64,000 nucleotides of DNA, taken from the NCBI GenBank assembly GCA_023213395.1, contig CM041465.1, positions 178,195,741 through 178,259,740 on the forward strand, given 5' to 3'. The translations under genes were made by a program, and so were the position numbers. Every line of letters starts with the position of its first letter. Within the stretch, counting starts at the first letter, position 1. Below, piece by piece: positions 1 to 9,868 of this stretch. The notes under the pieces are model-generated. The model was not told the origin of the DNA, ran no database searches, and saw nothing but the letters and a program-made list of their open reading frames with translations. This DNA is from Cycas panzhihuaensis (Eukaryota > Cycadophyta).

Positions 1-1
1 A

Positions 2-751
2 GAATGGAAGAGACTCACTCAGAACTTGCTAATCATAAACGAATTTTGGAGTTATGTTTCTGGGAGATTACCTCGACTAGCACCTGTTATCAATGGCAAT
101 GTTACTGTGGAACCTGATGATGCTTTACTTGCTGCTTGGGAAGCCAAAGATGAAATCGCTTTGGCATTCCTTCACATGATTGTTGATGTGCATGTAGATC
201 AGAATATTGCTTGTGCTAAAACTTTTAAGGAAGCTTGGGACACTTTGTCCTCATTGTATGAAAGGCGAGATCAAGCTTGCATTTTAATGGTTAAGGTAAA
301 ATTGTATTCTGTCAAGTTTGTCAAGCCCATGTTAGCTTTCCTTTCCTCCATCAAGGAGGTATGTAATGAACTGAATACACTTAGAAGTCCAGCTACAAGG
401 GATGAATTAATCACTTCCATCACCAAGGCCTTACCCAAAGACTACAATGGCTTCATTTCATCTACTACAAGAGATGGTTCTCTCAAAACTATGGCATTCA
501 ACGAATTTGAAAGTCTGCTACTTCAAGAAGAACAAATTTACACTAAGGATAATGAGGAGGAACCATCTATATCAGGTGCATTCACGGCTAATTCAAAGGC
601 CAAACAACAACCCAAACTTGCACTTTCAAAGCAGTTTGGGAACATGAACATTGGGTCTTCAAGGACCAATGTTGTATGTCATTATTGCGGCAAACCTGGC
701 CACATAGCACCTGATTGTCGGAAAAAGCAAGCAGATCTACGCCAGCAGTAG
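2..751 (+). pseudogene. gag: Copia-1 gag (partial 5')
   Basis: Capsid/nucleocapsid polyprotein that would form the cytoplasmic virus-like particle. The frame is open from the window edge (E-W-K-R at base 2) to a TAG at 749-751, about 249 codons, so the true start is upstream. The central part carries the UBN2-type Copia gag signature (AWDTLSSLYERRD, then SSIKEVCNELNTL). A CCHC zinc knuckle, CHYCGKPGHIAPDC, lies at about 679-720. The same frame in Copia-5 starts at a clear ATG (41376), so about 25 N-terminal residues are missing here. The TAG falls in a Gln-rich linker where CAG codons predominate, suggesting a C-to-T change rather than a natural end. Confidence 0.88.
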
Positions 752-1471
752 CAGCCACGTCATTCGACTCAACGACAACAACAGCCACGTCAGCAGTACC
801 GGCGATTTCAAAGCGACAAAGAAGCGAAGAACAACCCCCTCAACCAAATCGAGGTGCCTATCGAGGAGGTCAAAGAGGAAGGGGGGGTTTCAGAGGTGGT
901 AATCAATGCCACTCTAATTAGTTTGCAGATGAAGACAAATTGTTTTGTGCATATCAAACATCCAAGGTTGATGAAACTTGGATTATTGATTCTGGAGCTT
1001 CACAACACATGACTGGAAGTGAAGAGCTCCTTACCAACATCAAGGAAGGCAAAGGTCAATCAGTGACCTTTGGGAATAATCAATCTGTCAAAATTTCTGG
1101 AGTAGGCACAATAACTCCATTTTTTTCTTCATCAAATCCTTCCTCCACATTTCTCGATGGCAATGCCTATTTAATACCTTCAATGGACAAAAACTTACTA
1201 TCTGTTAGCAAGTTGGACAAGCAACAGATGAGTGTATTATTCAGAAACGGGAAATGTATAATTAGTGACAAAGAAGACCAAGTAGTAGCTGTTGGCTATG
1301 AGGATCAAGGCCTCTACAAGTTGGATGCAAATAATATAACACTTGATTCTGCTTACTCTGGTTCCATTGTCACTCCTTACTTGTCCAAGATGCAACTTTG
1401 GCATCAACGTATAGGCCATTTGAGCTTAGACAATTTGAGGCAGATGATCAACAAGAACATGGTACATGGAC
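752..1471 (+). pseudogene. pol: Copia-1 pol part 1: linker, protease, GAG-pre-integrase
   Basis: After the Gln/Ser-rich linker the frame moves by one base. From about 850 it reads a Gly/Arg-rich stretch (RGGQRGRGGFRGG), a TAG at 919-921, then the aspartic protease with active site W-I-I-D-S-G-A-S-Q-H-M-T (about 973-1010). The GAG-pre-integrase motif LWHQRIGHLSLDNL is at about 1396-1440. The reading ends at MVHG, where Gypsy-1 is inserted at 1471/1472, and resumes at 11850 with LPKIYGTKCLCEAC. Protease would mature Gag-Pol inside the particle. One in-frame stop and one frameshift make it non-functional. Confidence 0.9.
1467..1471. repeat. Target site duplication of Gypsy-1, left
   Basis: TGGAC directly before the LTR TG and repeated at 11845-11849 directly after the 3' LTR CA. 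Joining the flanks restores the Copia-1 reading frame relative to Copia-5. Confidence 0.92.
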
Positions 1472-2293
1472 TGTTGGCATTAAAATTGACTCAATGGCTG
1501 TGTGAGGACCAAAGGTAGGTCAGAGAACCCGAGTTGTGCAGGTACGGACCGTACGGAGGTACGCACGAGGCAAAACGCGTAAAAACGAGCGCCTGGCACG
1601 AGGACAAAAGCGCACTGAACGGGCACGCATGATGAATGTACCCGCGTAATCCAATCAAACGGGCGGCAGACGCATGACCTGTGGGACCAAAGGAAGACCG
1701 AGGTGCGACGACGCATTTTACGTACGGACCCAAAGGAATAATTAATTAAGAACAAACAAAGTGATTAAGTGAAGAGGTACGCATAAACTGAAGAGGTACG
1801 CATGATTGAAGAGGTACGGTTATGATGATACCATAACCCTTCAGCCAAAAGGTACCAACAGGAGTACTTAAGGAGGTACGCATGATTCACCTGGAGGGTG
1901 AGAGCCGGATATCAAGGGTACGCAAGAGTACAGGAGACAGTACGCATGATGTACCCGATTGGAGCATGGATATGTGATAAGTACCATCCGGTACGCATAT
2001 GTACAAAAGGATCGTATGTCACCGGAATGCTCGTGAATGCATTCCACCCTTGTGTAATTGAACCGCTGAATTAATAAAAGAAAGAGTTACGTGGAAATTG
2101 GTGTATTCTTGGTGTGTGATGATGATTTGTCAAGTATGTATTGATTGCATCACCGTGTACCATTCTCGTGAATTTTATATGGAATGTATGTGGAATGTAT
2201 AACCATGTTGACAAAGGTCCTAAAACTAGACTATAGCGCTGTAACCTTGACAGTGCACCGATTCCACAAGGGCGTGGAATCTATAAGTCAACA
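1472..2293 (+). repeat. Gypsy-1 5' LTR
   Basis: 822 bp, TG...CA. The first two thirds carry many copies of a GTACGCAT-type word (for example around 1558, 1776, 1797, 1877 and 1946). The 3' end contains an inverted repeat just before the boundary. It aligns with the 3' LTR at 11027-11844 with scattered changes, indicating an old insertion. Confidence 0.93.
2260..2281 (+). promoter_or_regulatory. Inverted repeat at the Gypsy LTR end
   Basis: GATTCCAC, 6-nt loop, GTGGAATC, ending 12 bp before the LTR end and next to the primer site. It recurs in the 3' LTR and in the Gypsy-3 LTRs, as GATTCCAC acccttc GTGGAATC. It would sit in the U5 part of the RNA and could form a hairpin. Confidence 0.6.
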
Positions 2294-2294
2294 T

Positions 2295-2311
2295 TGGTTC
2301 CGCTGCCTACG
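2295..2311 (+). promoter_or_regulatory. Putative primer binding site of Gypsy-1
   Basis: TGGTTCCGCTGCCTACG starts two bases after the LTR end. The miniature Gypsy-3 units keep TGGTTCCGTTGCCGGG at the same place. It resembles the TGGCGCC-GTTGCCGG primer sites of some plant Gypsy elements but has TTCC in place of CGCC. The primer tRNA is not identified. Confidence 0.5.
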
Positions 2312-2880
2312 TCTGCTGAGGAGGGACAGGACCTAGGGGTCTCAAGAGGAAAAAGAATGTGTAAAGGCGAGAGGACCTCGCCCGGCGTGATGGCGGTCAG
2401 AACTAAGCCACCCAGCCTGTGGGACCTTCCAATGCCACCTAAAAGGCCTTCAAGGCTCAAGAGCCCCGAAGGATACTTCACCTAAGGAAAAGGAGACTAG
2501 TAGACAAAGGGCACCGAGATGGTCAAAAGAAGCAAAACTCGAAGGGCGAGGAGGTTAAGTTCGCAAAACAACGAGACTAAGGGACAATCCGCTGAAGGAT
2601 CCGAGGCAAGTGGAGCCCAGACACCTCGTGAAGAGGAAATCAATGGCGAACGATGGTATTGACACCAATTTCAATTAGAGATGATTTGTTTAGCCCGAGA
2701 TTGAAGGGAAGCCATCAAGGATGAAAACATAAAGAGATCCTAACAGAGGGAAGTATACCGAAGGAGGACAGCCCAAGGACCTAGGTGACAATGATAAGAA
2801 GGCGGAGGAAGGTCCCCAAGATATTGGGAAAATAAGCTAACGAGACAAATTGCTTGAAGATTCGGAAGGGGATTGGATCA
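2312..2880 (+). other. Gypsy-1 leader between primer site and gag
   Basis: No recognisable domain. A short open stretch at 2294-2485 (ending KSPEGYFT) has a counterpart in Gypsy-3 around 62460-62650, so the leader is conserved and may encode an N-terminal Gag extension. Confidence 0.5.
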
Positions 2881-4083
2881 ATCTTACATTACGGTAACAC
2901 CATTAACGATACAAGTTCCAGGTGTAGTGGAACCAATACACATAAAAACTCCATTCAAAAATCCGTTGTTTGGAAAGGATAGTGCAATGTAGTTACTCCC
3001 AAAGGCATCCCCAAAGGACGAAGGAGGGAAAGATCACCACCGTGTGGGGAAAGTTGCAATCTCCCAAAATGGACGATTACAGAGACTTTGGGAAACTAAC
3101 CTTTAATGATACTTCAGACGCAGCAGAGCATGTGTATTTGTTTCAAAACCTTATTGATGTCAAAAAGATTACGGATGAAGATGAATAAAAGACGCTCGCT
3201 TGTACACTGAGAGGAGTACCCTTGGCTTGGTACAAGGAAATAAACAAAAATGAGCCATGGGGGAAGATTAAGAAAGCGTTTGAGGAGAGATTTCAAAAGT
3301 TTGAGTAATGAAGTCGTGGAAATCGCATTATGAGAAATCGTGCAGAGGCCGGGAATCTCCTAACTTACATTAGCCGAATGAAGATTATTGCGCAAGTATG
3401 ATCAACGAGACGATCATGCATCATAACATGAAGAATTACTTCGTGAGAGGGTCGAATGAGAAGTTGCGAGCTATGATGCATGCTCATCCGCTAAAGTCAT
3501 TCAAGAATGCCTGTGATCCGCATTAGATTTCGAGATGGAAATGGATGCCCAAGCAGAGGACAAGATTCCTTTGTTAAGATTGCAAGATGAGATCGAGAGT
3601 CAAACAGAATCAAGATAATCGACCCTTCCGCTGTAGGGGTAGCGTAAGAGGAATCAATTGAGGCACCGAGGAAAGAGGTAGCCCGATTGAAAATCGAAAT
3701 AATCGGGAAGAAGAAGAGACAATCAAGAAGAAAGAGCACACGGAAGGGTGACTAAGTGGTGTCATATTTAGAAGAAAACTCACATACCACTCGGAATGTG
3801 AGTTGAATTTAAAAATCTAAGGCGCACCAACAAGAGAAGTGGTGCCACATATGTGAGGTTGATACCCACACAACTAGGGATTGTTTCTACAATTCCAGGG
3901 GAAAAGCCTTAAGAGGTCGAGGTCGGGAAGAGGCAACCCACCTCGAACGTATACAACGAGGCGCACTGAGCCCTCGAGGAAGAAATGTAGATGGGAAGAT
4001 GCCTCATCTGCTACGCCTCTATTACATCGGAATTCCGAATGTCCGATGAAGTTAAAATACGAACAAAAGCCGTCAGATAGGTA
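2881..4083 (+). pseudogene. gag: Gypsy-1 gag with zinc knuckles
   Basis: Structural polyprotein, broken by several frameshifts and stops. A conserved N-terminal block (QSPKMDDYRDFGKLTFNDTS, about 3059-3118) precedes the Retrotrans_gag core with TLRGVPLAWYKE followed by a K-K-A-F-E-E-R-F helix (3200-3305). A charged, probably coiled region follows (EMEMDAQ at about 3535, R-L-Q-D-E-I at about 3580). Near 3762-3815 a degraded first zinc knuckle reads CHI-stop-EENSHTTR. A second, intact knuckle CHICEVDTHTTRDC lies at 3843-3884. The order matches the gag of Gypsy-3 and, more distantly, Gypsy-2. Confidence 0.82.
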
Positions 4084-4173
4084 AATCGTGGCCCAAGCGA
4101 CCACAAAACAGAAGATTGCAAGGGTAAAGCGAAGGCAATTAATCTAATGACGATTGTGCCATAAACGAAGAAT

Positions 4174-4797
4174 GTGAAATTACAAAATAAACAGAAAGAG
4201 AAAGTGGATGAAGGATATCCAAACCCCCCAACAGAAATTGATCGGTATAAACAAGCGAAACAAGTGTTGGATGGGTTAGTTCGGGATGAAAATATACTAC
4301 CAATGGGTAAACCAGAAACAAAAAATGTTTATGTTCGGAAAAACAAACCAAAAGAGCCAGAAAAACTACCAGAGGAATCGACGACCAAACCCCATATGGT
4401 GCAAATGGAGGAGTTATTTAAAGGATTACCAGCCGAAGATATTCCCAGAATGTTGTTACTGATGGAGAATCTAGTGAAGCGATGGCAGCTGACTATTCCT
4501 CTGTCTCAGGTTATTGATTGGATTAAAGGAGGTGTGTTGCAAAGAGGAATTACCAAAAGTTTGAAACAAGTTATACCATCGTTTGACATGGATCCAATGG
4601 TAACCATGTCCGTATTGGGAGAAACATTTCTGCGGGTAATTGTGGATGGAGGCGCAGCAGTAAACGTGTTACCAGCTGCAACATGGCGTAGATTGGGAAG
4701 CCCGGTCGGAGGCGGCAACCTACTCAAGTTGGCCAATGAGTTGTCGGTACGACCCATGGGTAGATTGGCCAATATAAAAGTAGACGTAAGGTGATAG
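4174..4797 (+). pseudogene. pol: Gypsy-1 aspartic protease region
   Basis: An open 206-codon stretch between gag and the second Gag-like ORF. The N-terminal half is a charged linker (KPKEPEKLPEES). The C-terminal half holds the retropepsin signature V-I-V-D-G-G-A-A-V-N-V-L-P at about 4636-4674, followed by TWRRLG. The catalytic triplet is DGG rather than DTG/DSG, a variant I recall from some plant Gypsy proteases. The equivalent region of Gypsy-3 (around 60290) has the same D-G-G but breaks soon after. It would process the polyprotein in the particle. The frame is lost at 4794 and continues in another frame to about 5065. Confidence 0.75.
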
Positions 4798-5147
4798 TGG
4801 TAAGAGTTGACTTCACGATAGTGGAAACGGAAAAAGGAACCACCCCTACCCAGTTATTAGGAAGGCCATGGTTATACAAAACACAATGCCTTCTAATTGG
4901 GAAAAGGTAACCTTCACTTTATCGGACAAAGAACAACAAAGTAGTGCTACCAATGCCGGAAGAAGTTCGATTGAAGTAATCCTGCATTTAAGGATCCAAA
5001 GACAACAAGAATCAAAGACAACATTTTCTTCCAATGAGGAAGAACACATCTTTCACATGACGTAAGAGCCCACCACGTCAAAGCAAAGATCAAGATGAAG
5101 AACCAACGGATCTCAAGAAATATACAACTTCGGATGACGAACACGGT
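4798..5147 (+). other. Gypsy-1 protease C-terminal remnant and linker
   Basis: Coding-like sequence in a shifted frame (motifs NWEKVTFTLSDKEQQ and NAGRSSIEVI) that matches the minus-strand counterpart at 59752-60018. It ends in an acidic stretch leading into MRFVDY, where the next ORF opens. Confidence 0.6.
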
Positions 5148-6119
5148 ATGAGGTTCGTGGATTATTGGCTTCATGATGCATATGAAGTAAACTCTTCTTC
5201 TTTCAGATGTAATTTGTTATCTAAATCTGTATCTGTAAACATTGATGATAATTTAAATTCTTTTGAATATATGTTGACCAATGATCATTTGGAAATGGAT
5301 AATAACCTAGACCAACCAACCCTCAGTTTATCTAGTAATTTTCGTAGTTTTATCTTAGTTAGTAGTAACCCTGACATCCCATCTACTTCAGGTGTGGGTC
5401 CTGAGGTAGATTCCCTACCCCCCCCTTTTATACAACCCGAGGAAGGAAGTAATATTCCCTCCTCTTCTTCCTTAGAGGTACACCTGCCCAGCCATAAATC
5501 TCTTCCAACCATTGGCGCCAAAACTGGGGAAATGGAAGGAGGATTGTTGGTAAGTACTTCTAGCGAGTCTGGTCTAGGAAATAAAATCACTATTCCGGAA
5601 AAAATTAGCTGTCAAACCTATATTGGGGATTACGTTAAACCATTCTATGGGGATCTGTTGTATGGGACTACCCATTTAACACATTGCATTAATTATTGGA
5701 TAGAGCAGGGAAATTGGGACAAAACCAATTGGCAGCAGGATTTAATCCTAACCTTACGGGGGAAAGCTTGGTATTGGTACTTAGCTCACCAAAAGACCCT
5801 TAGCAATTGGCAAGAATTGCAAACGATGTTTCAAATACGATTCGATCATCCAGACCAACTAGCCATTCCAATATTCTATGTAGGACATGACCCTAGGAAA
5901 CACGTACAGGTGTGTAAACAAAACTGGAAATCTAGGAGTATACCTAAGCGGAATTGGTCTAACTACTTTTACCATACCTTGGGAAGAGTAGCAAAAGACT
6001 GGTTCCGGGGAAGGGAGCAAAACTTAGAGACAACACAGGAAAATCTAAAGGGATCTTTTATAAAACCTTTGGGCATACTTGGAAAATCAAGAAGTGGACA
6101 CAATCTCGAAACATATTAG
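5148..6119 (+). CDS. Second Gag-like ORF of Gypsy-1 (between PR and RT)
   Basis: An uninterrupted 323-codon frame, the longest open frame in Gypsy-1. Residues 1-165 are Ser/Pro/Asp-rich and look disordered. Residues about 165-250 resemble a Retrotrans_gag core: PFYGDLLYGTTHL, then I-L-T-L-R-G-K-A-W-Y-W-Y, then NWQELQTMFQIRF. The Gag proper already has its own such core (LRGVPLAWY), so this is a second, diverged one. The start MRFVDY is conserved in Gypsy-3 (about 59780), where it follows the protease reading, so it may be an internal polyprotein segment rather than a separate gene. A degraded homologue occupies 58600-59760 (-). Gypsy-2 lacks the region. The assignment rests on pattern, not a profile search. 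Confidence 0.65.
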   Translation: MRFVDYWLHDAYEVNSSSFRCNLLSKSVSVNIDDNLNSFEYMLTNDHLEMDNNLDQPTLSLSSNFRSFILVSSNPDIPSTSGVGPEVDSLPPPFIQPEEGSNIPSSSSLEVHLPSHKSLPTIGAKTGEMEGGLLVSTSSESGLGNKITIPEKISCQTYIGDYVKPFYGDLLYGTTHLTHCINYWIEQGNWDKTNWQQDLILTLRGKAWYWYLAHQKTLSNWQELQTMFQIRFDHPDQLAIPIFYVGHDPRKHVQVCKQNWKSRSIPKRNWSNYFYHTLGRVAKDWFRGREQNLETTQENLKGSFIKPLGILGKSRSGHNLETY

Positions 6120-6234
6120 AATGATGAGCATAAAACTAGAACAAAGATTTAATGATCAGAAACAAAGAGAATCCATACAGAGTGAAGAAGAGGAAATTGT
6201 GAATTATCCCGCAGAATTTACGTAATTCACCGTG

Positions 6235-7200
6235 GGAGAAAGAAAGATAGAAGATGCTTCAGGCACAAACCGAAAATGTAGAAGATGTGGGAAGACAAAG
6301 TTGAAAACAACGGAAATTAATGCTCAACTCGTAAAAATCCTAAGCTTATTCGAATTGGAGATTATTGGGATTCCCAAACCAGAGTCAAGCTCAACAATTG
6401 TTCAAGAATTTCGTGATGTGTTTGCGTGGTCGTATAAAGATTTGAAAGGTATTCCTCCGTAGATAGGAATGCATCACATCGATCCGTGGAAGACGCTAAG
6501 CCGTTGAAGCAATGACCATATCGAATGAATCCAAATATAAAGAAAAAGTAAAAGCGTAATCGACAAAATGTTAGAAGCCGGTTATATATATACGAAATTG
6601 ACTACGTGGTAGGTGAGCCACGTAGTAGTGGTTCCAAAGAAAATGGGAAAATTCGAGTCTGTGTAGATTACAGACAATTAAACAAAGTGACGAAAAAGAT
6701 CCATTCCGCTGCCTTTCACGGAAGATATTTTGGAAGCGTTGGAGGAATGAAATCTATTCATTCACAGACGGATTCGATGGGTACAATCAAGTGCGGATTG
6801 CCCCGGAAGATCGTGCAAAGACAACATTAAATAGCAGTGGGGTACATATGCCTATAAGGTAAGGCCATTCGGTCTTGCGAATGCACCAATGACATTTCAG
6901 CAGTTGTGATTAATATTTTCGTAAATTTATTGGAGAAAAAGTTCTTTATTCTTAGACGATTGGACATTGTGCGGGTTAATGAAAATCATATGGAAAACCT
7001 AAGAGAAATGTTGCAAACTTGTCGAGAAAATAAAGCTGTCTCAATCCGAAAAATGTACATTTACGTACCATTTGGAAACCTCTTGGGGCACATAGTCAAG
7101 AAAGAAGGATTGGCGATGATCCAAAGAAAAGTGTCCGCCATTTTACACTTTCCAACACCGAATACGAGGAAGCAAATAAAAGGTTTTTGGGTTTAACCGG
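6235..7200 (+). pseudogene. pol: Gypsy-1 reverse transcriptase
   Basis: RNA-dependent DNA polymerase that copies the element RNA. The N-terminal block FAWSYKDLKGIPP is at about 6418-6459, and IRVCVDYRQLNKVTKK follows near 6652. The active site reads F-L-D-D-W-T at 6949-6966, and GNLLGHIVKKEGL lies near 7072. At least four frameshifts and several stops break it. All three Gypsy copies read FLDD rather than YxDD, so this is inherited. GFxGLTGYYRKF at about 7180-7215 marks the end of the thumb. Confidence 0.87.
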
Positions 7201-7202
7201 AT

Positions 7203-7833
7203 ATTATAGAAAATTTATCGAGGATATGCGATATATCCGGACCTCTGGAAGAATTGCCGAAAAAGAATATTGAATGGATATGGACCAAGGATCGACGAGC
7301 ATTCAAACACTAAAGGTGCTATAGTAGCAAATACCATATTACGATTCCCGATTGGAAGAAAACCTTTATGTGCATGTGGTCGCGTCACAATACGCCATTG
7401 GATGTGTATTGGCCCAACCCATTGATGATAAAATGGATCATCCAATCTATTTTGCCAGTCGGAAACTTACGAGAGCAGAGCAGAATTATACAACGACGGA
7501 GAGGGAGGCACTTGGCATGGTTTATGCACTACAAAAGTTTCGACATTATTTGTTATCTAATCCATTCCTGTTTTTTGTCGACCACCAAGCCTTGATGTAT
7601 CTGGTGAATAAACCTATTATGCGAGGAAGGATCAGCAGATGGTTAATGCTGTTCCAAGAATTTTCATTCAGAATCATTGTGAAACCTGGCAAGGCGCACA
7701 TCATTCCAGATCAACTATCGAGAATCAAAAATGGAGAAAAAGCTACGGGGTACCAGATGATTTTCCAGACGCAGCTCTTTTCAAAGATAGATGCAGTTCA
7801 AAGGATCGGTATGAGGGCATACCGTAATACCTA
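7203..7833 (+). pseudogene. pol: Gypsy-1 RNase H
   Basis: The longest clean part of pol. The frame from 7352 reads V-H-V-V-A-S-Q-Y-A-I-G-C-V-L-A-Q-P, then PIYFASRKLTRAEQNY-TTTEREALGMVYA-LQKFRHYLL and F-F-V-D-H-Q-A-L-M-Y-L. This is the Gypsy RNase H fold that removes RNA from the hybrid; the D of VDHQAL and the E of EREA are typical catalytic-region residues. The end continues into KPGKAHIIPDQLSRI before the integrase zinc domain. A frameshift separates it from RT. Confidence 0.87.
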
Positions 7834-7845
7834 GCGGCCGGTGAG

Positions 7846-9017
7846 GTGCCGCCAGAACTAGATCAGACGGGAAAAGGAATTTCATTAGAAAAGCGGAGCC
7901 ATATCAGCTTATCAGCGGTGAGTTGTACAAATTGGGGCCAGATGACATATTGCGACGTTGTGTTCGACAAAGACGAGACAAACCAGATCATGTCGCAGGC
8001 ACATGAGGGAGTAGCAGGTGGCCACATGGGGAAATTGGCCACATGGTGGAAAATCTTGACATCGGGATTCTGGTGGCCATCGATGTTCGACGATGTTAAA
8101 AAATGGGTTCAAGCATGTGACTACTGCCAACGAGTGGGGAAACCTAATCGACGGGGTTTCCACCCGTTGAATCCCATACTATCCTTGGCACCATTCAAAA
8201 GTGGGGACTCGACTTTGTGGGACCGATCAAACCAGCAGCACGCCGATCAAAAGCTCGATACATTCTGGTGGCAACTGACTATGCGACAAAGTGGGTGGAA
8301 GCACGTGCATTGAGGAAAGCCGATGCCGAAAGTACAGCAAGATTTCTGTATGAGATGGTAATCACGCGATTTGGATGCCCCTTGGAGATTATCAGTGACC
8401 AAGGTGCTCACTTCCTCAACCAAACAATTGAAGCATTGACAACTGCCTTCATGATTAGCCATCGGAAATCAACCCCCTACTATCCCAGAGCCAATGGTCA
8501 AGCGTAAAGCTCCAATAAGATAATCGAGACTGCTTATGAAGATATGCGACATCGGCAGATCGACAATGAGAAATTACCTTGCGTACTATGGGCCTTTCGA
8601 ACGACATACAAAAGATCAGTTGGGCAGACCCCATTTTAGCTTGTGTATGGCATGAAGCCATCCTTCCGACCGAGTTCGAGATACCCACCACGAGTGGCAA
8701 TACAATGCCGATTAGACGACCTCCACCTTGAACGACGATCGGAAGACCTCATACGGTTGGAAGAGACGCGACATCTAGCGAACTGGTGCAACATATAGAA
8801 AAACGACGACAAAAGGCATGGCATGACCGCCATTTGAGGAAACCACAATTCAATGAGGGTGATCACGTATTGCTTTATGACAAAGAAATTCAAAACGCAC
8901 CCCGGGAAACTCAAGATGCGATGGTTGGGACCATACATCGTAGAAAGAATTTTCGAGAATGGTTCAGTGCAGCTTCGAGAAATCGACGGACCGCTACCAA
9001 CACGGGTAAATGGTAGC
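7846..9017 (+). pseudogene. pol: Gypsy-1 integrase (H2C2, core, C-terminal domain)
   Basis: Inserts the cDNA into chromosomal DNA. The zinc-binding region is seen as AHEGVAGGHMGKLATWW followed by C-D-Y-C-Q-R (about 7996-8130). The catalytic core reads V-A-T-D-Y-A-T-K-W-V-E-A near 8265, then I-I-S-D-Q-G-A-H-F near 8390 and YYPRANGQA near 8478, supplying the D and D of the DDE set. The C-terminal GPY-type motif KMRWLGPYIVERIFENGSVQ is at about 8910-8975. No chromodomain follows; the reading ends in a short Pro-rich tail. A TAA after NGQA (8505-8507) and further frameshifts disable it. Confidence 0.87.
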
Positions 9018-9119
9018 GCATCAAGTCCTATATCGAGTAGGCCACCACCGGATCACCGGTTGTACCATAGCGTATTGCATGATATTGAGGCAATCGACTG
9101 CCTTGATACCGAGCCATGA

Positions 9120-9868
9120 TCCAGTTCGGTATGGATATAAAAATTGAAAAAAAAAAAATTGGAAAAAATAAAAATAACCGTAACTCAATTCTGATATAAG
9201 CAACAAAGAAGATAATCGAGAAAACCGGAGGAAACTCAAGAAGATACAAGCGAATTTCGATTATCGTGCAAACAGTATCGCTACTGTGCACGCATGATTG
9301 GACAATGGCAAAAGTGGAAAATACACTATACGTACCAAAGGAATTCATAGAAGTACGCATAGTGGAAAAACTGACCCCGAATTATACTATACGCATTTTA
9401 AAAGCACGCGTGCACGCATAGTAAAATTAATTTTAAGTGGCTCAATTACATTATACGTGCTTGGAAAGCACGAGACAAGCACGCAAGGTACGTGAGGCGT
9501 AAACTCGAATTACACATTATACGCACCAACGACGCACGAATCGGCACGCACTGTATAAAAGGTACTAAAGTGACTATTTGCGTTATACGTACCAAAGGAA
9601 GCACGAATCGAGCACGCATAATAGTAATTTAACACTATCGTACCAAGGGCACGATAAGACAAAATACGCAAAACGACAAATCATTACGCACTGCGAACAT
9701 TCCCGCAAGCAGATGCAGAGCTTAACGGACCACAAAGACGCAAGGGTTTGCTCTGCACGCATTACGGTGACCAAAACAAAGGAAACGGCAAGTGTTCCTC
9801 GGAGGTGCGTGACGCGGTTCCCCACCGCACGCCTGTGTTTTCTGTCTTACTCGAAATCCACGACCAAA
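9120..9868 (+). repeat. Motif-rich spacer between integrase and aORF (Gypsy-1)
   Basis: No coding frame recognised. An A-rich run (9140-9180) is followed by about 600 bp of degenerate, irregular repeats built on TATACGTACCAAAGG and GCACGCATAG-like words, with spacing of tens of bases. CG dinucleotides are frequent here. The same words occur in the LTR. Gypsy-3 has the equivalent tract at 55124-55870. Confidence 0.6.

Noticed and set aside
700-950. Possible programmed -1 frameshift between gag and pol in Copia-1 and Copia-5
   Set aside because: In Copia-5 the gag frame runs through the Gln-rich linker and the shift comes from a single missing base near 42325; in Copia-1 it lies elsewhere. The positions differ, so these are decay mutations in an originally single frame.
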